DNA of 64,000 nucleotides from Sapria himalayana (Eukaryota > Streptophyta > Magnoliopsida > Malpighiales > Rafflesiaceae): the NCBI GenBank assembly GCA_029783825.1, contig JAREIK010008079.1, positions 1 to 64,000 of the forward strand. The letters run 5' to 3'. Of the stretch, positions 1 to 13,256 are shown piece by piece. How positions within the stretch are numbered: position 1 is the stretch's first letter; every line of letters begins with the position of its first letter. A program made the translations under genes and the position numbers. The notes beneath the pieces were generated by a model. It did not search any database and was not told the origin of the DNA. It was given only the letters and a program-made list of their open reading frames with translations.

Positions 1-257
1 GAATTTATAGGATGTATGATTATTAATAATATTATAACTAAATATTGTATTCACATTTAAGAAAATTTTAAATCTCAAAACCATTAAACTAGTATACATT
101 AATAATAAATCATAAATCTCTTTTTAATTTTTATTTAGTAAAATTTTAAATTTTTATTTTAATTATTTATTAGTTTATTTTTATAGAAATATTAATTACA
201 AAATAAATTATTACTGAGACGGATATAATTTAAATAATTTATATTTCATCAAAAAAA

Positions 258-269
258 TATAAGCTTATA
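258..269. repeat. Conserved TATAAGCTTATA dyad of the satellite (example)
   Basis: A 12-bp perfect palindrome containing a HindIII site. It recurs about once per type A monomer, just upstream of the AAAAAGAAG segment; further good copies are near 4107, 15328 and 46407. In type B boxes it is replaced by TAGATAAACTT. It is listed once as a representative. Confidence 0.8.
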
Positions 270-1421
270 AATAAAGGCATAATTTTAAAATCAAAAATTT
301 ATTATTTAGTAAAATATTTAAAATATTTTATAAACTATTAATAAACTATTAAACACCAAAACACCTAAATACCTAAACCATTAAATCTGTATATCCTAAA
401 TAATGAATAATAAATCTCACTTTTATTTGTATTAATTAGAATTTTAAATATTCATTTTAATTATTTTTTAGTTTATTTTTATAGAATTATAAATTACAAA
501 ATATATTATGTGGAAAAGAAATATAATTTAAATAATATGCTTTTAAGAACAAAAAATATAAACTTATAAAAAGAAGCAAAACATCAAAAACATTATTATT
601 TAGTAATTTATTTTACTTTGATTTTGAATAAATTTAGGTTTTGCACATATATTTTAAATAATATCTATCTTATTTATAATAGTTTATTAATTTATATTTT
701 GATCATTAATATAATATCTATCAATATAATTGTTTATATTGAATTTATATGATATATAATTATTAATATTATCATAACTAAATATAGTATTCACATGCAA
801 AAAAAAATTTAAAAATTGTTATATTTTCAAATGTTATAATCTTTGAAAAATTTTAAAAATATCAAAAATAATTTTTTTGTTATTTCATTGTTTAAATAAA
901 ACCTATAAACCACTAATTGCCTAAATACTTAAATGAATAACTTCTAAATCTCGAAAACTATAAATAGATACTTTTTTTAATCAGATATATCTTAAATAAT
1001 AAACAATAAATCTCATTTTTGTTTTTTTCATTATAATTTTAAATATTCATTTTAATTATTTATTTGTTTATTTTTATATAAATATTAATTTCAAAACAAA
1101 TAATGAGTTAGACCATTATAATTTATATAAATTATTTTTCATCAAAAAAATATAGATACACTTATTAAAATAAAAAAAATTTAAAACAAAAAATTATTTC
1201 ACTATAATATAATTTGCTTTGCATCTAAATAATTATTGGTTTTGTAATTATATTTTAATTGATATCTATCTTATTAATAATAGATTATTAATTTATTTTT
1301 TATCATTTTTAAAATATTTATCAATAAAAATATTTATATTGAATTTATAAGTTATATAAATATAATGATTATTATAACTAAATATTGAATACACATTTGA
1401 AAAAAATTTTAAAATAATTAT

Positions 1422-1449
1422 ATTTTCAAAGGTTATAACCTTTGAAAAT
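1422..1449. repeat. Monomer palindrome, 28 bp perfect
   Basis: The left arm is ATTTTCAAAGGTTA and the right arm is its exact reverse complement. This is the commonest form of the dyad that begins each monomer. It could extrude as a hairpin or cruciform, or be a binding site for a dimer; the sequence does not decide which. Confidence 0.9.
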
Positions 1450-3870
1450 GTGAAAAAATAAAAAATATTTTTTTTTTGATATTTTCAAAGATTTAGGAAT
1501 TATTTTCAATAACTCCTAAATCTTTCAAAATTTAAATAATAAAATATAATCCTTTTAAACCGGTAACACTAGATAATAAATAATAAATCTCAATATTATT
1601 TTTTTTCATTATAATTTTAAATATTCATTTTAATTATTTATTTGTTTATTTTTATATAAATATTAATTACAAAATAAATTATGAGTTAGACAAATATAAT
1701 TTATATAAATTATTTTTCATCAAAAAAATATAGATAAACTTATAAAAAGAATAAAAAATTTTAAAAAGAATTATTATATAGTAATATATTTTGCTCTACT
1801 TCTGAATCATTTTAGGTTTAATAATTATATTTTAATTGATATCTATCTTATTAATAATTGTATATTATTATATTTTTATTCACTATAATTTTTAATTTTT
1901 ATTTTAATTATTAATCAGTTTATTTTTATAGAAATATTAATTACAAAATAAATTATTTGTGAGATAGATATAACTTAAATTAAACCTGTATACCCTAAAT
2001 AATAAATAATAAATTTAAATTTTTTTTATTATAATTTTTAATATTCATTTTAATTATTAATTTTTTATTTTTAAATAAATATTAATTAAAAAATAAAGTA
2101 TGAGTTAGACAAATATAATTTATGTAAATTATTTTTAATCAAAGAAATATAATTTATGTAAATTTTTTTAAAATAAAAAAAAAATTTAAATAAAAAATTA
2201 TTATATAGTAATATATTTAGCTTTGCTTATGAATCATTTTATGTTTTGTAATTATATTTTAATTGATATCTATCTTATTAATAATATTTTTATTATTTTA
2301 TTTTTTGATCATTATTAAAATATTTATCATTAAAATTATTTATGTTTAATTTATATGATATATAAATATAATGATTATTATAACTAAATATTGAATTCAC
2401 TTTTAAAAAAAATTTTAAAATTATTATATTTTCAAAGGTTACAACTTTGAAAATATCAAAAAATTAAAAAAAAATGTTTTGTTATTTTATTTTTTAAATA
2501 AAACCTATAAACCACTAAATGCATACATAATTAAATCAGTAAACATCTAAATACATAAACCATTAAACTGCTATATAATACATAATAATTAATAAATCTA
2601 ATATTAATTTTTATTTATTATAGTTTTAAATATTAATTTTAATTATTTATTAGTTTATTTTTATATAAATATTTTTTATAAAATAAATTATGAGTGTGAC
2701 AAATATAATTTAAATAATTTATTTTTAATCAAAAAAAATATATACTCTTATAAAAGAAGTAAAAATTTAAAAATTAAAAATTATTATCCAGTAATATATG
2801 TTACTTTTATTTTGAATCAATTTGAGTTTTATAAATATTTTTTAATTAATATCTATCTTATTATTATTAGTTTATTAATTTAATTTTTGATCATTATTAT
2901 AATATCTATCAATAAAATTATTTATATTGAATTTATATCATATATAATTATTAATATTATTATAACTAAATATTGTATTCACATTTCAAAAAATTTTAAA
3001 TATTATTATATTTTCAAAGGTTATAACCTATGAAAATGAAAAAAATTACAAAATTTTTTTTGTTACTTTATTGATTAAATAAAACCTATAAACCACTAAA
3101 TTCCTAAAAACCTAAATCGCTAAACTCCTAAAAGACAAAACCACTAAATACTTAAACCATTAAACTTGTATACATCAATAATAAATCATAAATATCATTT
3201 TAATTTTTATTCAGTATAATTTTAAATTTTTATTTTAATTAATTTTCAGTTTATTTTTATAGAAATATTAAATACAAAATAAATTATTAGTAAGAGAGAT
3301 CTAATTTAAATTAGAACGGTATACACAAAATAATAAATAATAAATCTCATTATTTTTAATTATAATTTTAAATATTAATTTTAATTATTTATTTGTTTAT
3401 TTTTTTATAAATATTAATTACTAAATAATTTAATGAGTTACATAAATATAATTTATATAAATTATTTTTCATCATAAAATTATAGATATACTTTTTAAAT
3501 GAAAAAAAAAATTCAAAACAAAAAATTATTGCCTAGTAATATATTTTGCTTTGCTTCTGAATCATTTTAGGTTTTGTAAATATATTTTAATTGATATCTA
3601 TCTTAATTAATAATAGATTATTAAGTTATTTTTTCATCTTTATTAGAATATTTATCAATAAAAATGTTAAATTGAATTTATATTATATATAAATATAATG
3701 ATTATTATAACTAAATATTGTATTCACTTTTGAAAAAAATATTAAAATTATTATATTTTCAAAGGTTATAACCATTGAAAATCACGAAAATTCATAAAAA
3801 TAATTTTTTTGTTATTTCATTGATTAGATAAAACCTATAATCACCTAAATGCGTAAACATATAAATCAAT

Positions 3871-3928
3871 AAACTCATTAACCCCAAAACCACAATAAAC
3901 TCATTAACCCCAAAACCACAATAAACTC
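3871..3928 (+). repeat. Local 26-bp tandem duplication within an 8-bp tract
   Basis: A 26-bp unit starting AAACTCATTAACCCC is repeated exactly at 3871-3896 and 3897-3922, followed by the first six bases of a third copy. Equivalent monomers at 16860 and 44450 carry a single copy, so this is a recent slippage event limited to this monomer. Confidence 0.85.
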
Positions 3929-4755
3929 AAACCATTAAATAGGTATACCCTAAATAATTATTCATAATTCTCATTTCTATTAGCATTCATTATAATTTTA
4001 TATATACTTTTTAATTATTTTTTAGTTTATTTTTATAGAAATATAAATTAAAAAATAAATTAATAGTGAAACAAATATAATTTAAATAATTTATTTTTCA
4101 TCAAAAAATATATAAGCTTATAAATGGATACAAAAATTTAAAAATTAAAATTAATATTTAGTAAAATATATCACTTTGTTTTTCAATCATTTTAGGTTTT
4201 GTAGATATATTTTAAAAAATATTTATCTTATTAATAATTGTTTATATTAAATATACATGATATATAATTATTAAGATTATTATAACTAAATATAGTATTC
4301 ACATTTTAAAAAAATGTGAAAATTGTTATAGTTTCAAAGGTTATATCCTTCAAAAATGAGAACAAATAATACAAATTTTTTTTTTGTTATTTTTTTTTAA
4401 ATAAAATCTATAAACTACTAAATGCCTAAACACTTAAATCACTAAATTCTTAAATCCCAAAACTCCTAAATATATAATATTTTAAACCTGTATATTGTAT
4501 CTTATTAATAATAGTTTTATTTAATATCTATCTTATTAATATATTTTACTTTGATTTTGAATCATTTTAGGTTTTGCAAACAAATTTTATTTAATATTTA
4601 TCTTATTAATAATAATTTATTAATTTATTTTATTATCGTCATCATAATATCTATAAAAAAGATTATTTATATTGAATTTACATAATATATAATTATTTAG
4701 ATTATTATAACAAAATAATATTTTCACATTTTAAAAAAATTTAAAAATTATTAAG

Positions 4756-4781
4756 TTTTCAAAGGTTATAACCTTTGAAAA
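4756..4781. repeat. Monomer palindrome, 26 bp perfect
   Basis: Arms TTTTCAAAGGTTA and the exact complement. The next base pair outward is a G/T mismatch. Confidence 0.9.
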
Positions 4782-7700
4782 TAAGAAAAAATAAAAAAAT
4801 AATTTTTTTGTTATTAGATTTTTTAAATAAAATCTATAAACCACAAAATACCTAAATTCTTAATGACTAAACTCCTAAACCCCGAAGCCCATAAATACAT
4901 AAGCCTTTAAATTAGTATACTTTAAATAATAAATAATAAATCTCATTTTTATTAGTATTCATTATAATTTTAAATATTCGTGATAATTATTTATCAGTTT
5001 ATTTTAATTGAAATATTAATTACAAAATAAATTATTAGTGAGATAGATATAATTTAAATAATTTATTTTTCATCAAAAAAGTATAAGATTATAAAAAGAA
5101 GCAAAATTTTTTTAAAAAATATTATAATTTAGTAATTTATTTTAATTTAATTTTGAATAATTTTAAATTTTGCAATTATTTTTTAATTTATATCATTCTA
5201 ATTAATAATAGTTTATTAATTTATTTATTGATCATTATTATAAATCTATTAATAAAATTATTTATATCTATTTTACATTATATATAATTATCAAGCTTAT
5301 TATAACTAAATATTATATTCTCATTTTAAAAAAAATTAAAAATTATTATATTTTCAAAGGTTATATTCTTCAAAAATTAGATAAAACCACTTAAGGCATA
5401 AACACTTAAATGAGTAAACCTCAAAACACCTAAATACTTAAACCATTAAACCTGTATATAATAAATAATAAATAATAAATCTCAATTTTATTTGTATTCA
5501 TTATAAATTTAAATATTTATTTTAATTATTTATTAGTTTAATTTTATAAAATTATAAATTACAAAATAAATTATGAGGAAGACAAATATAATTTAAATAA
5601 TTTATTTTTAATAACAAAAATATAAACTTATAAAAAAAGCAAAATATTGAAAAAAATTATTATTTAGTAATATATACTTTGATTTTGAATAAATTTAGAT
5701 TTTGCAAATATATTTTAAATAATATCTATATTATTAATAATAGTTTATTAATCTATTTATTGATCATTATTATAATATCTAGCAATGTGATTATTTATAT
5801 TGAATTTAAATGACTTATATTTATTAAGATTATTATAACTAAATATTATATTTACATTTGAAAAAAATTTAGAAATTTTTATATTTTCAAAGGTTATAAG
5901 CTTCAAAAATTAGAAAAAAAAAATAGAAATAAATTTTTTATTATATCATTGTTTAAATAAAACTTATAGACCACTAAATTCCTAAACACTTAAAAGTATA
6001 AACTCCTAAACACAAAAGCCCCTAAATACTTAAAACTTTAAACTCGTAAACCTAAAATATAATTTAAATAATTTAATTTTCATTAAAAAAAAATTAAGCT
6101 CATAAAAAGAAGAAAAACTAAAAAATAAAAATTATTATTTTATAATAAATTTTTCTTTGATTTTGTATAATTTTTAGTTTTGAAATTATATTTTTATTTA
6201 TATCTATCATATTAATAATAGCATATTAATTTATTTTTTTATAATTGATATCATATATATCAATAAAATTATTTATATTTATTTTATATTATATATAATT
6301 ATAATGATTCTTATTACTAAATATTATATTCGCCTTTTTAAAAAAATTTAAAATTATCATATTTTAAAATGTTATAACATTTGAAAATGTGAGAAAATAT
6401 CAAAAAAAATGTTTTTGTTATTTCATTGTTTAAATAAATCCTATAAACCACTAAATGCCTAAACAATTAAGTCAATAACTCTGAAATCTCAAAAACCCTA
6501 AATAGATAATCCATTTAAACTGGTATACCCTAAATAATAAATAATAAATCTCAATATTATTTTTTTCATTATAATTTAAAATATTTATTTTAATTATTTT
6601 GTTTATTTTTATTAAATATTAATTACAATATAATTTATAAGTTAGACAAATATAATTTATATAAATTATTTTTCATCAAAAAATATAGATAAACTTATAA
6701 ATAGAAAAAAAAATTACAAAACAAAAATTTATTATATAGCAATATATTTTGCTTTCCTTCTAAATCATTTTAGGATTTCTAATTATATTTTAATTGATAT
6801 CTATCTTATTAATAATAGATTATTAACTTATTTTTTGATCATTATTAGAATATTTATCAATAAAATTATTTATATTGAATTTATATGAAATATAAATATA
6901 ATGATTATTATAACTAAATATTGAATTAATTTTTGAACAAAATTTAAAAATTATTATATTTTCAAACGTTATAACATTTGAAAATATCAAAAAATAATAA
7001 AAATAAATTTTTTGTTTATTTATTTTTTAAATAAAACCTTATAACCACTAAATGCATACACAGTTAAATAAGTAAACTATTAAACCTCATAATGCTTAAA
7101 TACATAAACCATTAAATCGCTATATACTACTTAATAATTATTAAATCTAATTTTAATTTCTATTTTTAGAATTTTAAATATTTATTTTAATTATTTATTA
7201 GTTTATTTCTTTAGAAATATTTATTACAAAATAAATTATGAGTGAGAGAAATATAATTTAAATATTTTTTTTAATCAATAAAAGTATTTATGCTTATATA
7301 ATAAGTAAAAATTTAAAAATTAAAAATTATTATAAAGTAATATATTTTACTTTAATTTTGAATCAATTTGGGTTTTGTAAATATTTTTTAAAAAATATCT
7401 ATCTTATTATAAAAATAGTTTATTAATTTAATTTTTGATCTTTATTATAATATCTATCAATAAAATTGTTTATATTGAATTTATTTGATATATAATTATT
7501 ATTATTATTATAACTAAATATTGTATTCATATTTCAAAAAATTTTAAATATTATTATTTTTTCAAAGGTTATGACCTATTAAAATGAGAAAAAATTACCA
7601 AATTTTTTTTATTTTATTGTTTAAATAAAACCAATAAACCACTAAATGCCTAAAAAAACATAAATCGCTTAACTCCTAAATGACAAAACCTTTAAATAAT

Positions 7701-9443
7701 TAAACAATTAAACAGGTATACATTAATAATAGATCATAAATTTCATTTAAATTTTTATTCAGTTTAATTTTAAATTTTTATTTTCATTATTTATCAGTTT
7801 ATTTTATAGAAATATTAATTACAAAATAAATTATTAGTTAGATAAATCTAATTTAAATTGAACTGGCATACCTTAAATAATAAATAATAAAACTCATTTT
7901 TTTTCATTATAATTTTAAATATTCATTTTAATTATTTATTTGTATATTTTTATATAATTATTAATTACAAAATATATTATGAGTTAAACAAATATAATTT
8001 ATATAAATTATTTTTCATCAAAAAATTATAAATAAACTTTTTATAAGAAAAAAAAATTTCAAAACAAAAAATTATTATATAGTAATATATTTTGATTTTC
8101 TTCTGAATCATTTAAGGGTTTGTAATTATATTTTAATTGATAACTATCTTTTTAATAATAGATATAAAAATTTGCTTTTGATCATCATTAGAATATTTAT
8201 CAATAAAAATGTTTATATTAAATTTATATGATATATAAATATAATGATTATTATATCTAAATATTGTATCCACTTATGAAAAAAAATTTAAAATTATCAC
8301 ATTTTCAAAGGTTATACCTTTGAAAATGTGAAAAAAATTAAAAAGATAAATTTTTGTAATTTCATTTTTTAAATAAAACCTATATATCATTAAATGCTTA
8401 CTTAAATCACAAAGCTCATAAATCCCCAAACCCCTAAATACATAAACCTTTTAACAGTTATATACTACTTAATAAATAATAAATCTCATTTTTATTTCCA
8501 TTTATTATAATTTTAAAAATTAATTTTAATTATTTATAGTTTAATTATTTAGAAAAATTAAATACAAAATAAATTTCGAGTGAGACAAATAATTTTTAAA
8601 AAATTTATTTTAATAAAAAAAAATATAAGCTTATAAAAAGAAAAAAAAATTTAAAAATTAAATATTATTATTTAGTAATATATTTTGATTTGATTTTGAA
8701 TCATTTTGTGTTATGTAAATATATTATAATTAATATTAATATTATTACTAATATTTTATTAATTTAATTTTTGATCATTATTATTATATCTATCATTAAA
8801 ATTATTTATTTTGAATTTATATGATAAATAATTAGTAAGATTAATATAATTATACAGGGTATTTACATTTCAAAAAATTTTAAAAATTATTTTATTTTCA
8901 AAGGTTATAACCGTTGAAAATCAGAAAAAATCAAAAATAGAATTTTAAATTTTTATTATAAAAATAAAACCTAAAAACCACTAAATAATCAAACCATTAA
9001 ACCGGTATACCATATATAATAAATCATAAATCTCATTTTAATTTGTATTCATTATAATTTTAAATATTCATTTTAAATATTTATTAGTTTATTTTTTATA
9101 GAAATATCAATCACAAAATAAATAATGAGGGAGACAAATATAATTTTAATAATAATTTTTTTAATCAAAAAAAAAGCTTATATAAAGAACTAAAAATTTA
9201 AAAACAAAAAATTATTATTTAGTAATATATTTTACTTTAATTTTAGATCATTATATATAGGTTTTTCAATTATATTTTAATTGCTATCAATCTTATTAAT
9301 AATAGTTTATTAATTTATTATTTGATCATTTTTATAATATCGAACAATAAAATTACTTATATTCAATTAAAATGTCTAATAATTATTAAGTTATTATAAT
9401 TAAATATTATATTTACATTTGAATACAATTTAAAAATTATTAT

Positions 9444-9471
9444 ATTTTCGAAGGTTATAACCTTCGAAAAT
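9444..9471. repeat. Monomer palindrome, CGAAGG variant, 28 bp perfect
   Basis: The left arm has CGAAGG where the usual monomer has CAAAGG, and the right arm has the matching CCTTCG instead of CCTTTG. Both arms changed together and the dyad stayed perfect. The same paired change occurs at 44937-44964. Confidence 0.9.
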
Positions 9472-9505
9472 CATAAAAAATCACAAAAATAAATTTTTAT
9501 TATTT

Positions 9506-9815
9506 TAATTTCTGAGGGTTATAACCTTTGAAAATATAATAATTTTTAATTTTTTTTAAATGTGAATATAATATTTAGTTATAATAATATTAATAATTAT
9601 ATATCATGTAAACTACTATATAAATAATTTTATTAATAGATATTATACTAATTATCAATAAATAATTAATAAACTATTATAAAAAAGAATGATATAAATT
9701 CAAATAATATTGCAAAATCTATAATGATACAATATCAAAATAAATTATTTTACTAAATAATAAATTTTTGTTTCTAAAATTGTGCCTATTTTTATAAGCT
9801 TATATTAAAAAATTT
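9506..9815 (-). repeat. Inverted satellite fragment (about 310 bp micro-inversion)
   Basis: Immediately after the palindrome at 9444-9471 the satellite reverses. A second palindrome-like site with GGTTATAACC lies at about 9509-9533. The following bases read as the reverse complement of the normal upstream segment: GTGAATATAATATTTAG, then ATATCATGTAAA, then TGTGCCTATTTTTATAAGC. The two palindromes are therefore only about 55 bp apart, in opposite monomer contexts. Confidence 0.8.
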
Positions 9816-9894
9816 TTGTAATAAATTATTTATATCTATCATATTAATAATAAATTTTACTAAATAATTGTGCCTATTTTACTAAATAATAAAT
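9816..9894. other. Scrambled junction closing the micro-inversion
   Basis: The short words TTTTACTAAATAATAAA and TTGTGCCTATTTT, both found in the inverted fragment just to the left (about 9755-9795), recur here in broken order before normal forward satellite resumes at about 9895. This looks like copied filler from nearby sequence and not a clean inversion join. Confidence 0.6.
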
Positions 9895-11975
9895 TATTTA
9901 GTAATAAATTTTACATTGTTTTTGAATTATTTTATGTTTTTTAATTATATTCTAATTTATATCTATCATATTAATAATAGCATATTAATTTATTTTTTTA
10001 TAATTGATATCATATCTATCAATAAAATAGTTTATATTTAGTTTATATTAATTATAATATAATGATTATTATTACTAAATATTGTATTCACATTTAAAAA
10101 AAAATATAAAATTATTATATTTTCAAAGGTTATAACCTTTGAAAATGTTAAAAAATATCAAAAATATTTTTTTTGTTATTTCATTATTTAAATAAAACCT
10201 ATAAACCACTAAAAACCTAAAAACATAAATAGCTAAACTTTTAAATGACAAAACCTCTAAATACTTAAACTATTAAACTGGTAAACATTAATAATAATTC
10301 ATAAATCTCATATTAATTTTTATTGAGTATAATTTTAAATTTTTATTTTAATTATTTATCAGTTTATTTTTATAAAAATATTAAATAAAAAATAAATTAT
10401 TAGTGAGACAGATCTAATTTAAATTAAATAGTATCCCTAAATAATAAATAATAAATCTCATTTTTTTCAGTATAATTATACATATTCATTTTAATTATTT
10501 ATTTCTTTATTTATATATAAATATTAATTACAATATAAATTGAGCTAGACAAAAATAATTAATATAAATTATTTTTCATCAAAAATTTTTAGATAAACTT
10601 TAAAAAAAAAAAATTTTTTCAAAACAAAAAATTATTATTTAGTAATATATTTTGCTTTGCTTCTGAATTATTTTAGGTTTTGTAATTATATTTTAATTGA
10701 TATCTATCTTATTAATAATAGATTATTAATTTATTTTTTGATCATTATTAGAATATTTATCAATAAAATTATTTATATTGAATTTACTTGATATATAATT
10801 ATAAAGATTATTATAACTAAATATTATATTTACATTTGAAAATAATTTAAAAATTATTATATTTTTAAAGGTTATCATCTTTGAAAATTAGATAAAATCA
10901 CAAAAATAATTTTTTTGTTTTTTATTGTTTATAAAAAACCTATAAACTACTAAATGCCTAACCGCTTAAATCTTTAAACTCCTAAACCCCAAAACAACAA
11001 AATTTTTAAATAGTTAAACATTTAAACCATCTTTAGACTTTAAAGATTTATGTATTTATAAATAATATATAAATATCTATCAAAATATAATAGTTTATTA
11101 ATTTATTTTTTGATCATTATTATATTTATATTTATATTTAGTTTATTAATATCTATCAATAAAATTGTTTATTTTTAATTTACATGATATATACTTATTA
11201 AATTTATTATAACTAAATATTGTATTTACATTTTAAAAAAATTTAAAAATTATTATATTTATAAAGGTTATAACCTTCAAAATTGATAAAAAATTTGAAA
11301 AATAATTTTTTTGTTATTTCATTATTTAAATAAAACATATGAACTACTAAATGCCTAAACTCTTAAATCACTATGCTCCTAAACTTTTAAATACTTAAAC
11401 TATTAAACCTGTATTTCATTAATAATTAATCATAAATCTCATTTTTATTTGTATTCATTATTATTTTAATATTCATTTTAATTATTTATTAGTTTATTTT
11501 TATAGAAATATTAATTGCAAAATAAAATTATGAATGAGACAAATATAATTTAATTAATTTATCTTCATCAAAAAAATTTATAAGCTTATAAAAAGAATCA
11601 AAAATTTAAAGATAAAAAATAATTATTTAGTAATATATTTTACGTTGATTTTGAATCGTTTTAGGTTTTGCAAATATATTTTAATTAATATCTATCTTAT
11701 TAATAATAATTTATTAATCTATTTTATGATCAGTATAATAATATCGATCAATAAAATTATTTATATTGAATTTACATGATATTTAATTTTTATGATTATT
11801 ATAATTAAATATTGTATTAACATTTGAAAAAAAATTTAAAAATTATAATATCTTCAATGATTATAATCTTGAAAATGAGAAAAAATCATAAATTTTTTTT
11901 TTGTTATTTAATTATTTAAAAAAACCTATAAACCACAAAATACCTAAATACTTAAATTCCTAAACTCCTAAACCC
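9895..11975 (+). repeat. AT-rich satellite, forward, left flank of insert E1
   Basis: Palindrome centres lie near 10132, 10870, 11270 and 11866. The spacing pattern 740, 400, 596 bp before the insert also precedes E4 (62158, 62895, 63275, 63860) and, inverted, follows E2 (38023, 38620, 38998, 39740). A distinctive segment at about 11025-11165 (AAACCATCTTTA, then TATTTATAAATAATATATA) recurs at about 63030-63150 and, inverted, at about 38750-38870. The flank was therefore copied together with the insert. Confidence 0.85.
10119..10146. repeat. Monomer palindrome, 28 bp perfect
   Basis: Standard arms ATTTTCAAAGGTTA and exact complement, in a monomer whose downstream sequence includes an intact 8-bp tract. 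Confidence 0.9.
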
Positions 11976-12148
11976 TGATACTGCTGCACCACACACACAT
12001 AGCCAATGACCACAATACACACGTCCACATATTCTTGTCCATTTTGGTGTAGCATTTAGAGGGGCCAGCAAGTCCTAGAAGCAGCCAGATGTATGGGCCA
12101 CTAGCTTGTAGAGGGCCCTGCTTGCAAGATGGGATGATAACATTTAGA

Positions 12149-12238
12149 CAACCGAGCAAAGTGGTCGGGAGTAAACCCAAGAGTAGCTAGGAGTGGGTCC
12201 CACTAGCACTATCATGCAGCATAGAGGGGCACCCAACC
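12149..12238 (+). repeat. CAACC direct repeats bounding 85 bp absent from E2
   Basis: CAACC occurs at 12149-12153 and 12234-12238. In E2 (complement near 37735) one CAACC remains and the 85 bp between are missing. This fits deletion by slippage or end joining through 5-bp microhomology. An insertion into E1 with a 5-bp duplication is the alternative. Confidence 0.75.
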
Positions 12239-13219
12239 GTCGCCCAACATGAGTAGCGGGTAATCCATGATTAAATTGAGGGACGGCAAAATCCAAAGCA
12301 TCACCATGCAGGGCCAGTTTGCAATGGAGTCCAAACTAGCCGCTCGGGAGCGAAAGATTCAAACTTGTAGTTTATGTTTGTAGTCTTATTTGTATTTTGG
12401 ACTTTGTATGCACCATGTACTTGTAGAGATGGATCATGACATACTCACATACACAATCTTGTCTGTTCTCTATGTAGCATTCAATGAGGGCAACTAGACC
12501 CATGAGTATCTCTAAGTGGGACCCACTAATGCATTTTGTAAATAAACATTAGACCATGCAACACTCCCGGGAGCAGAAGACCCTTCTTTATAGAATTTTG
12601 TAATTTTACTTGTATACTAGCTTGGTTATACGCATAGGTAATTAGACAATGAGATGGACCTCAAAACACATGCACACCGATGCATGCATATTTTTTGAAA
12701 TTTTGTCGGAGCAACATACAGCCACTTCATGGAGCACGAGGAGGAAGTATTCTAACTTAAGAGATTATCTATTGAGGATCATTAGAGCAAAAGAATGTGG
12801 AATTCAGAGGTGAGAATAAATTGACAAAGTGCCGTAGATATGGACTTGTGGATTTATGGGTATTCAGTTTTATATGTATTCCATTGCATAAAAATGACAT
12901 AGGCAAGCGCTTGAAGCTGCATGTCACACACATGCACAATCTTATATTTGAATAGTTTTAATATGGTGCATCATTCAGGTTCCTCCAAAAGGCTTGGACA
13001 ATTCCGAATGGAAAGGACGCAGTGCGCATAATGACTCAATGCCAACTCTGAAATTCGGGAATGCCAGGTGATTTTAGTTGTATTCGTACGCTTGGAAAAT
13101 ATGGCATTATGTTTTTTTATGTATTTTATGCATAGAATCATTAAGGTGCATAGGATTTGGTAGGCTGGCCTAAATTAGTCTGCTTTTTAGTATTTTGTAA
13201 GTTGTCTGCCTAAATGATA

Positions 13220-13256
13220 AATAAAGTGTGTATTTTCCAAAAAAAACAAAAAAAAA
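13220..13256 (+). promoter_or_regulatory. Poly(A) signal and copied A-tail
   Basis: AATAAA at 13220-13225, the cleavage-side spacer GTGTGTATTTTCC, then an A tract at 13239-13256 broken by one C. The inverted copy at 36241-36280 keeps the same layout, so the tail predates duplication of E. Confidence 0.65.

Larger units (their letters stand above)
1..9505 (+). repeat. AT-rich satellite array, forward block 1
   Basis: Head-to-tail array with no gene. Palindrome centres lie near 830, 1436, 2438, 3025, 3768, 4338, 4768, 5362, 5892, 6370, 6968, 7568, 8308, 8905 and 9457. Spacings are mostly 530-600 bp, about 740-750 bp where the central box is partly duplicated (3025 to 3768, 7568 to 8308), about 1 kb where one monomer is deleted around 1850-1990, and 427 bp for a truncated unit. 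The first 60 bases match 21760-21830 and 49100-49170, which marks equivalent points in the larger repeat. Each monomer has an 8-bp-period tract of NNNNTAAA words. Short A/T-rich open frames here are repeat artefacts. Orientation is called forward when the 8-bp tract reads CCTAAA on the plus strand. Confidence 0.9.
11976..13256 (+). mobile_element. Retroposed-transcript-like segment with A-rich tail
   Basis: This 1.28-kb stretch is the least AT-biased part of E1. It ends with AATAAA (13220-13225), a 13-base spacer, and an 18-base A-rich tail interrupted by one C. That is the arrangement of a polyadenylated transcript copied into DNA, read on the plus strand. The 5' side abuts an 8-bp satellite tract (TCCTAAACTCCTAAACCC) and the tail abuts another TAAA-rich tract, so the insertion target was probably TAAA-type repeat. 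I cannot identify a parent gene. It may be a processed pseudogene, the 3' end of a LINE, or a captured noncoding RNA. Confidence 0.5.

Noticed and set aside
11968..12180. 70-codon minus-strand frame shared with E2 (37739-37921) as a conserved protein
   Set aside because: Differences between the copies change amino acids freely (e.g. CYTK/CNTK, NMWT/NMFT) and the upstream parts do not align in frame; no known domain; antisense to the A-tailed orientation.
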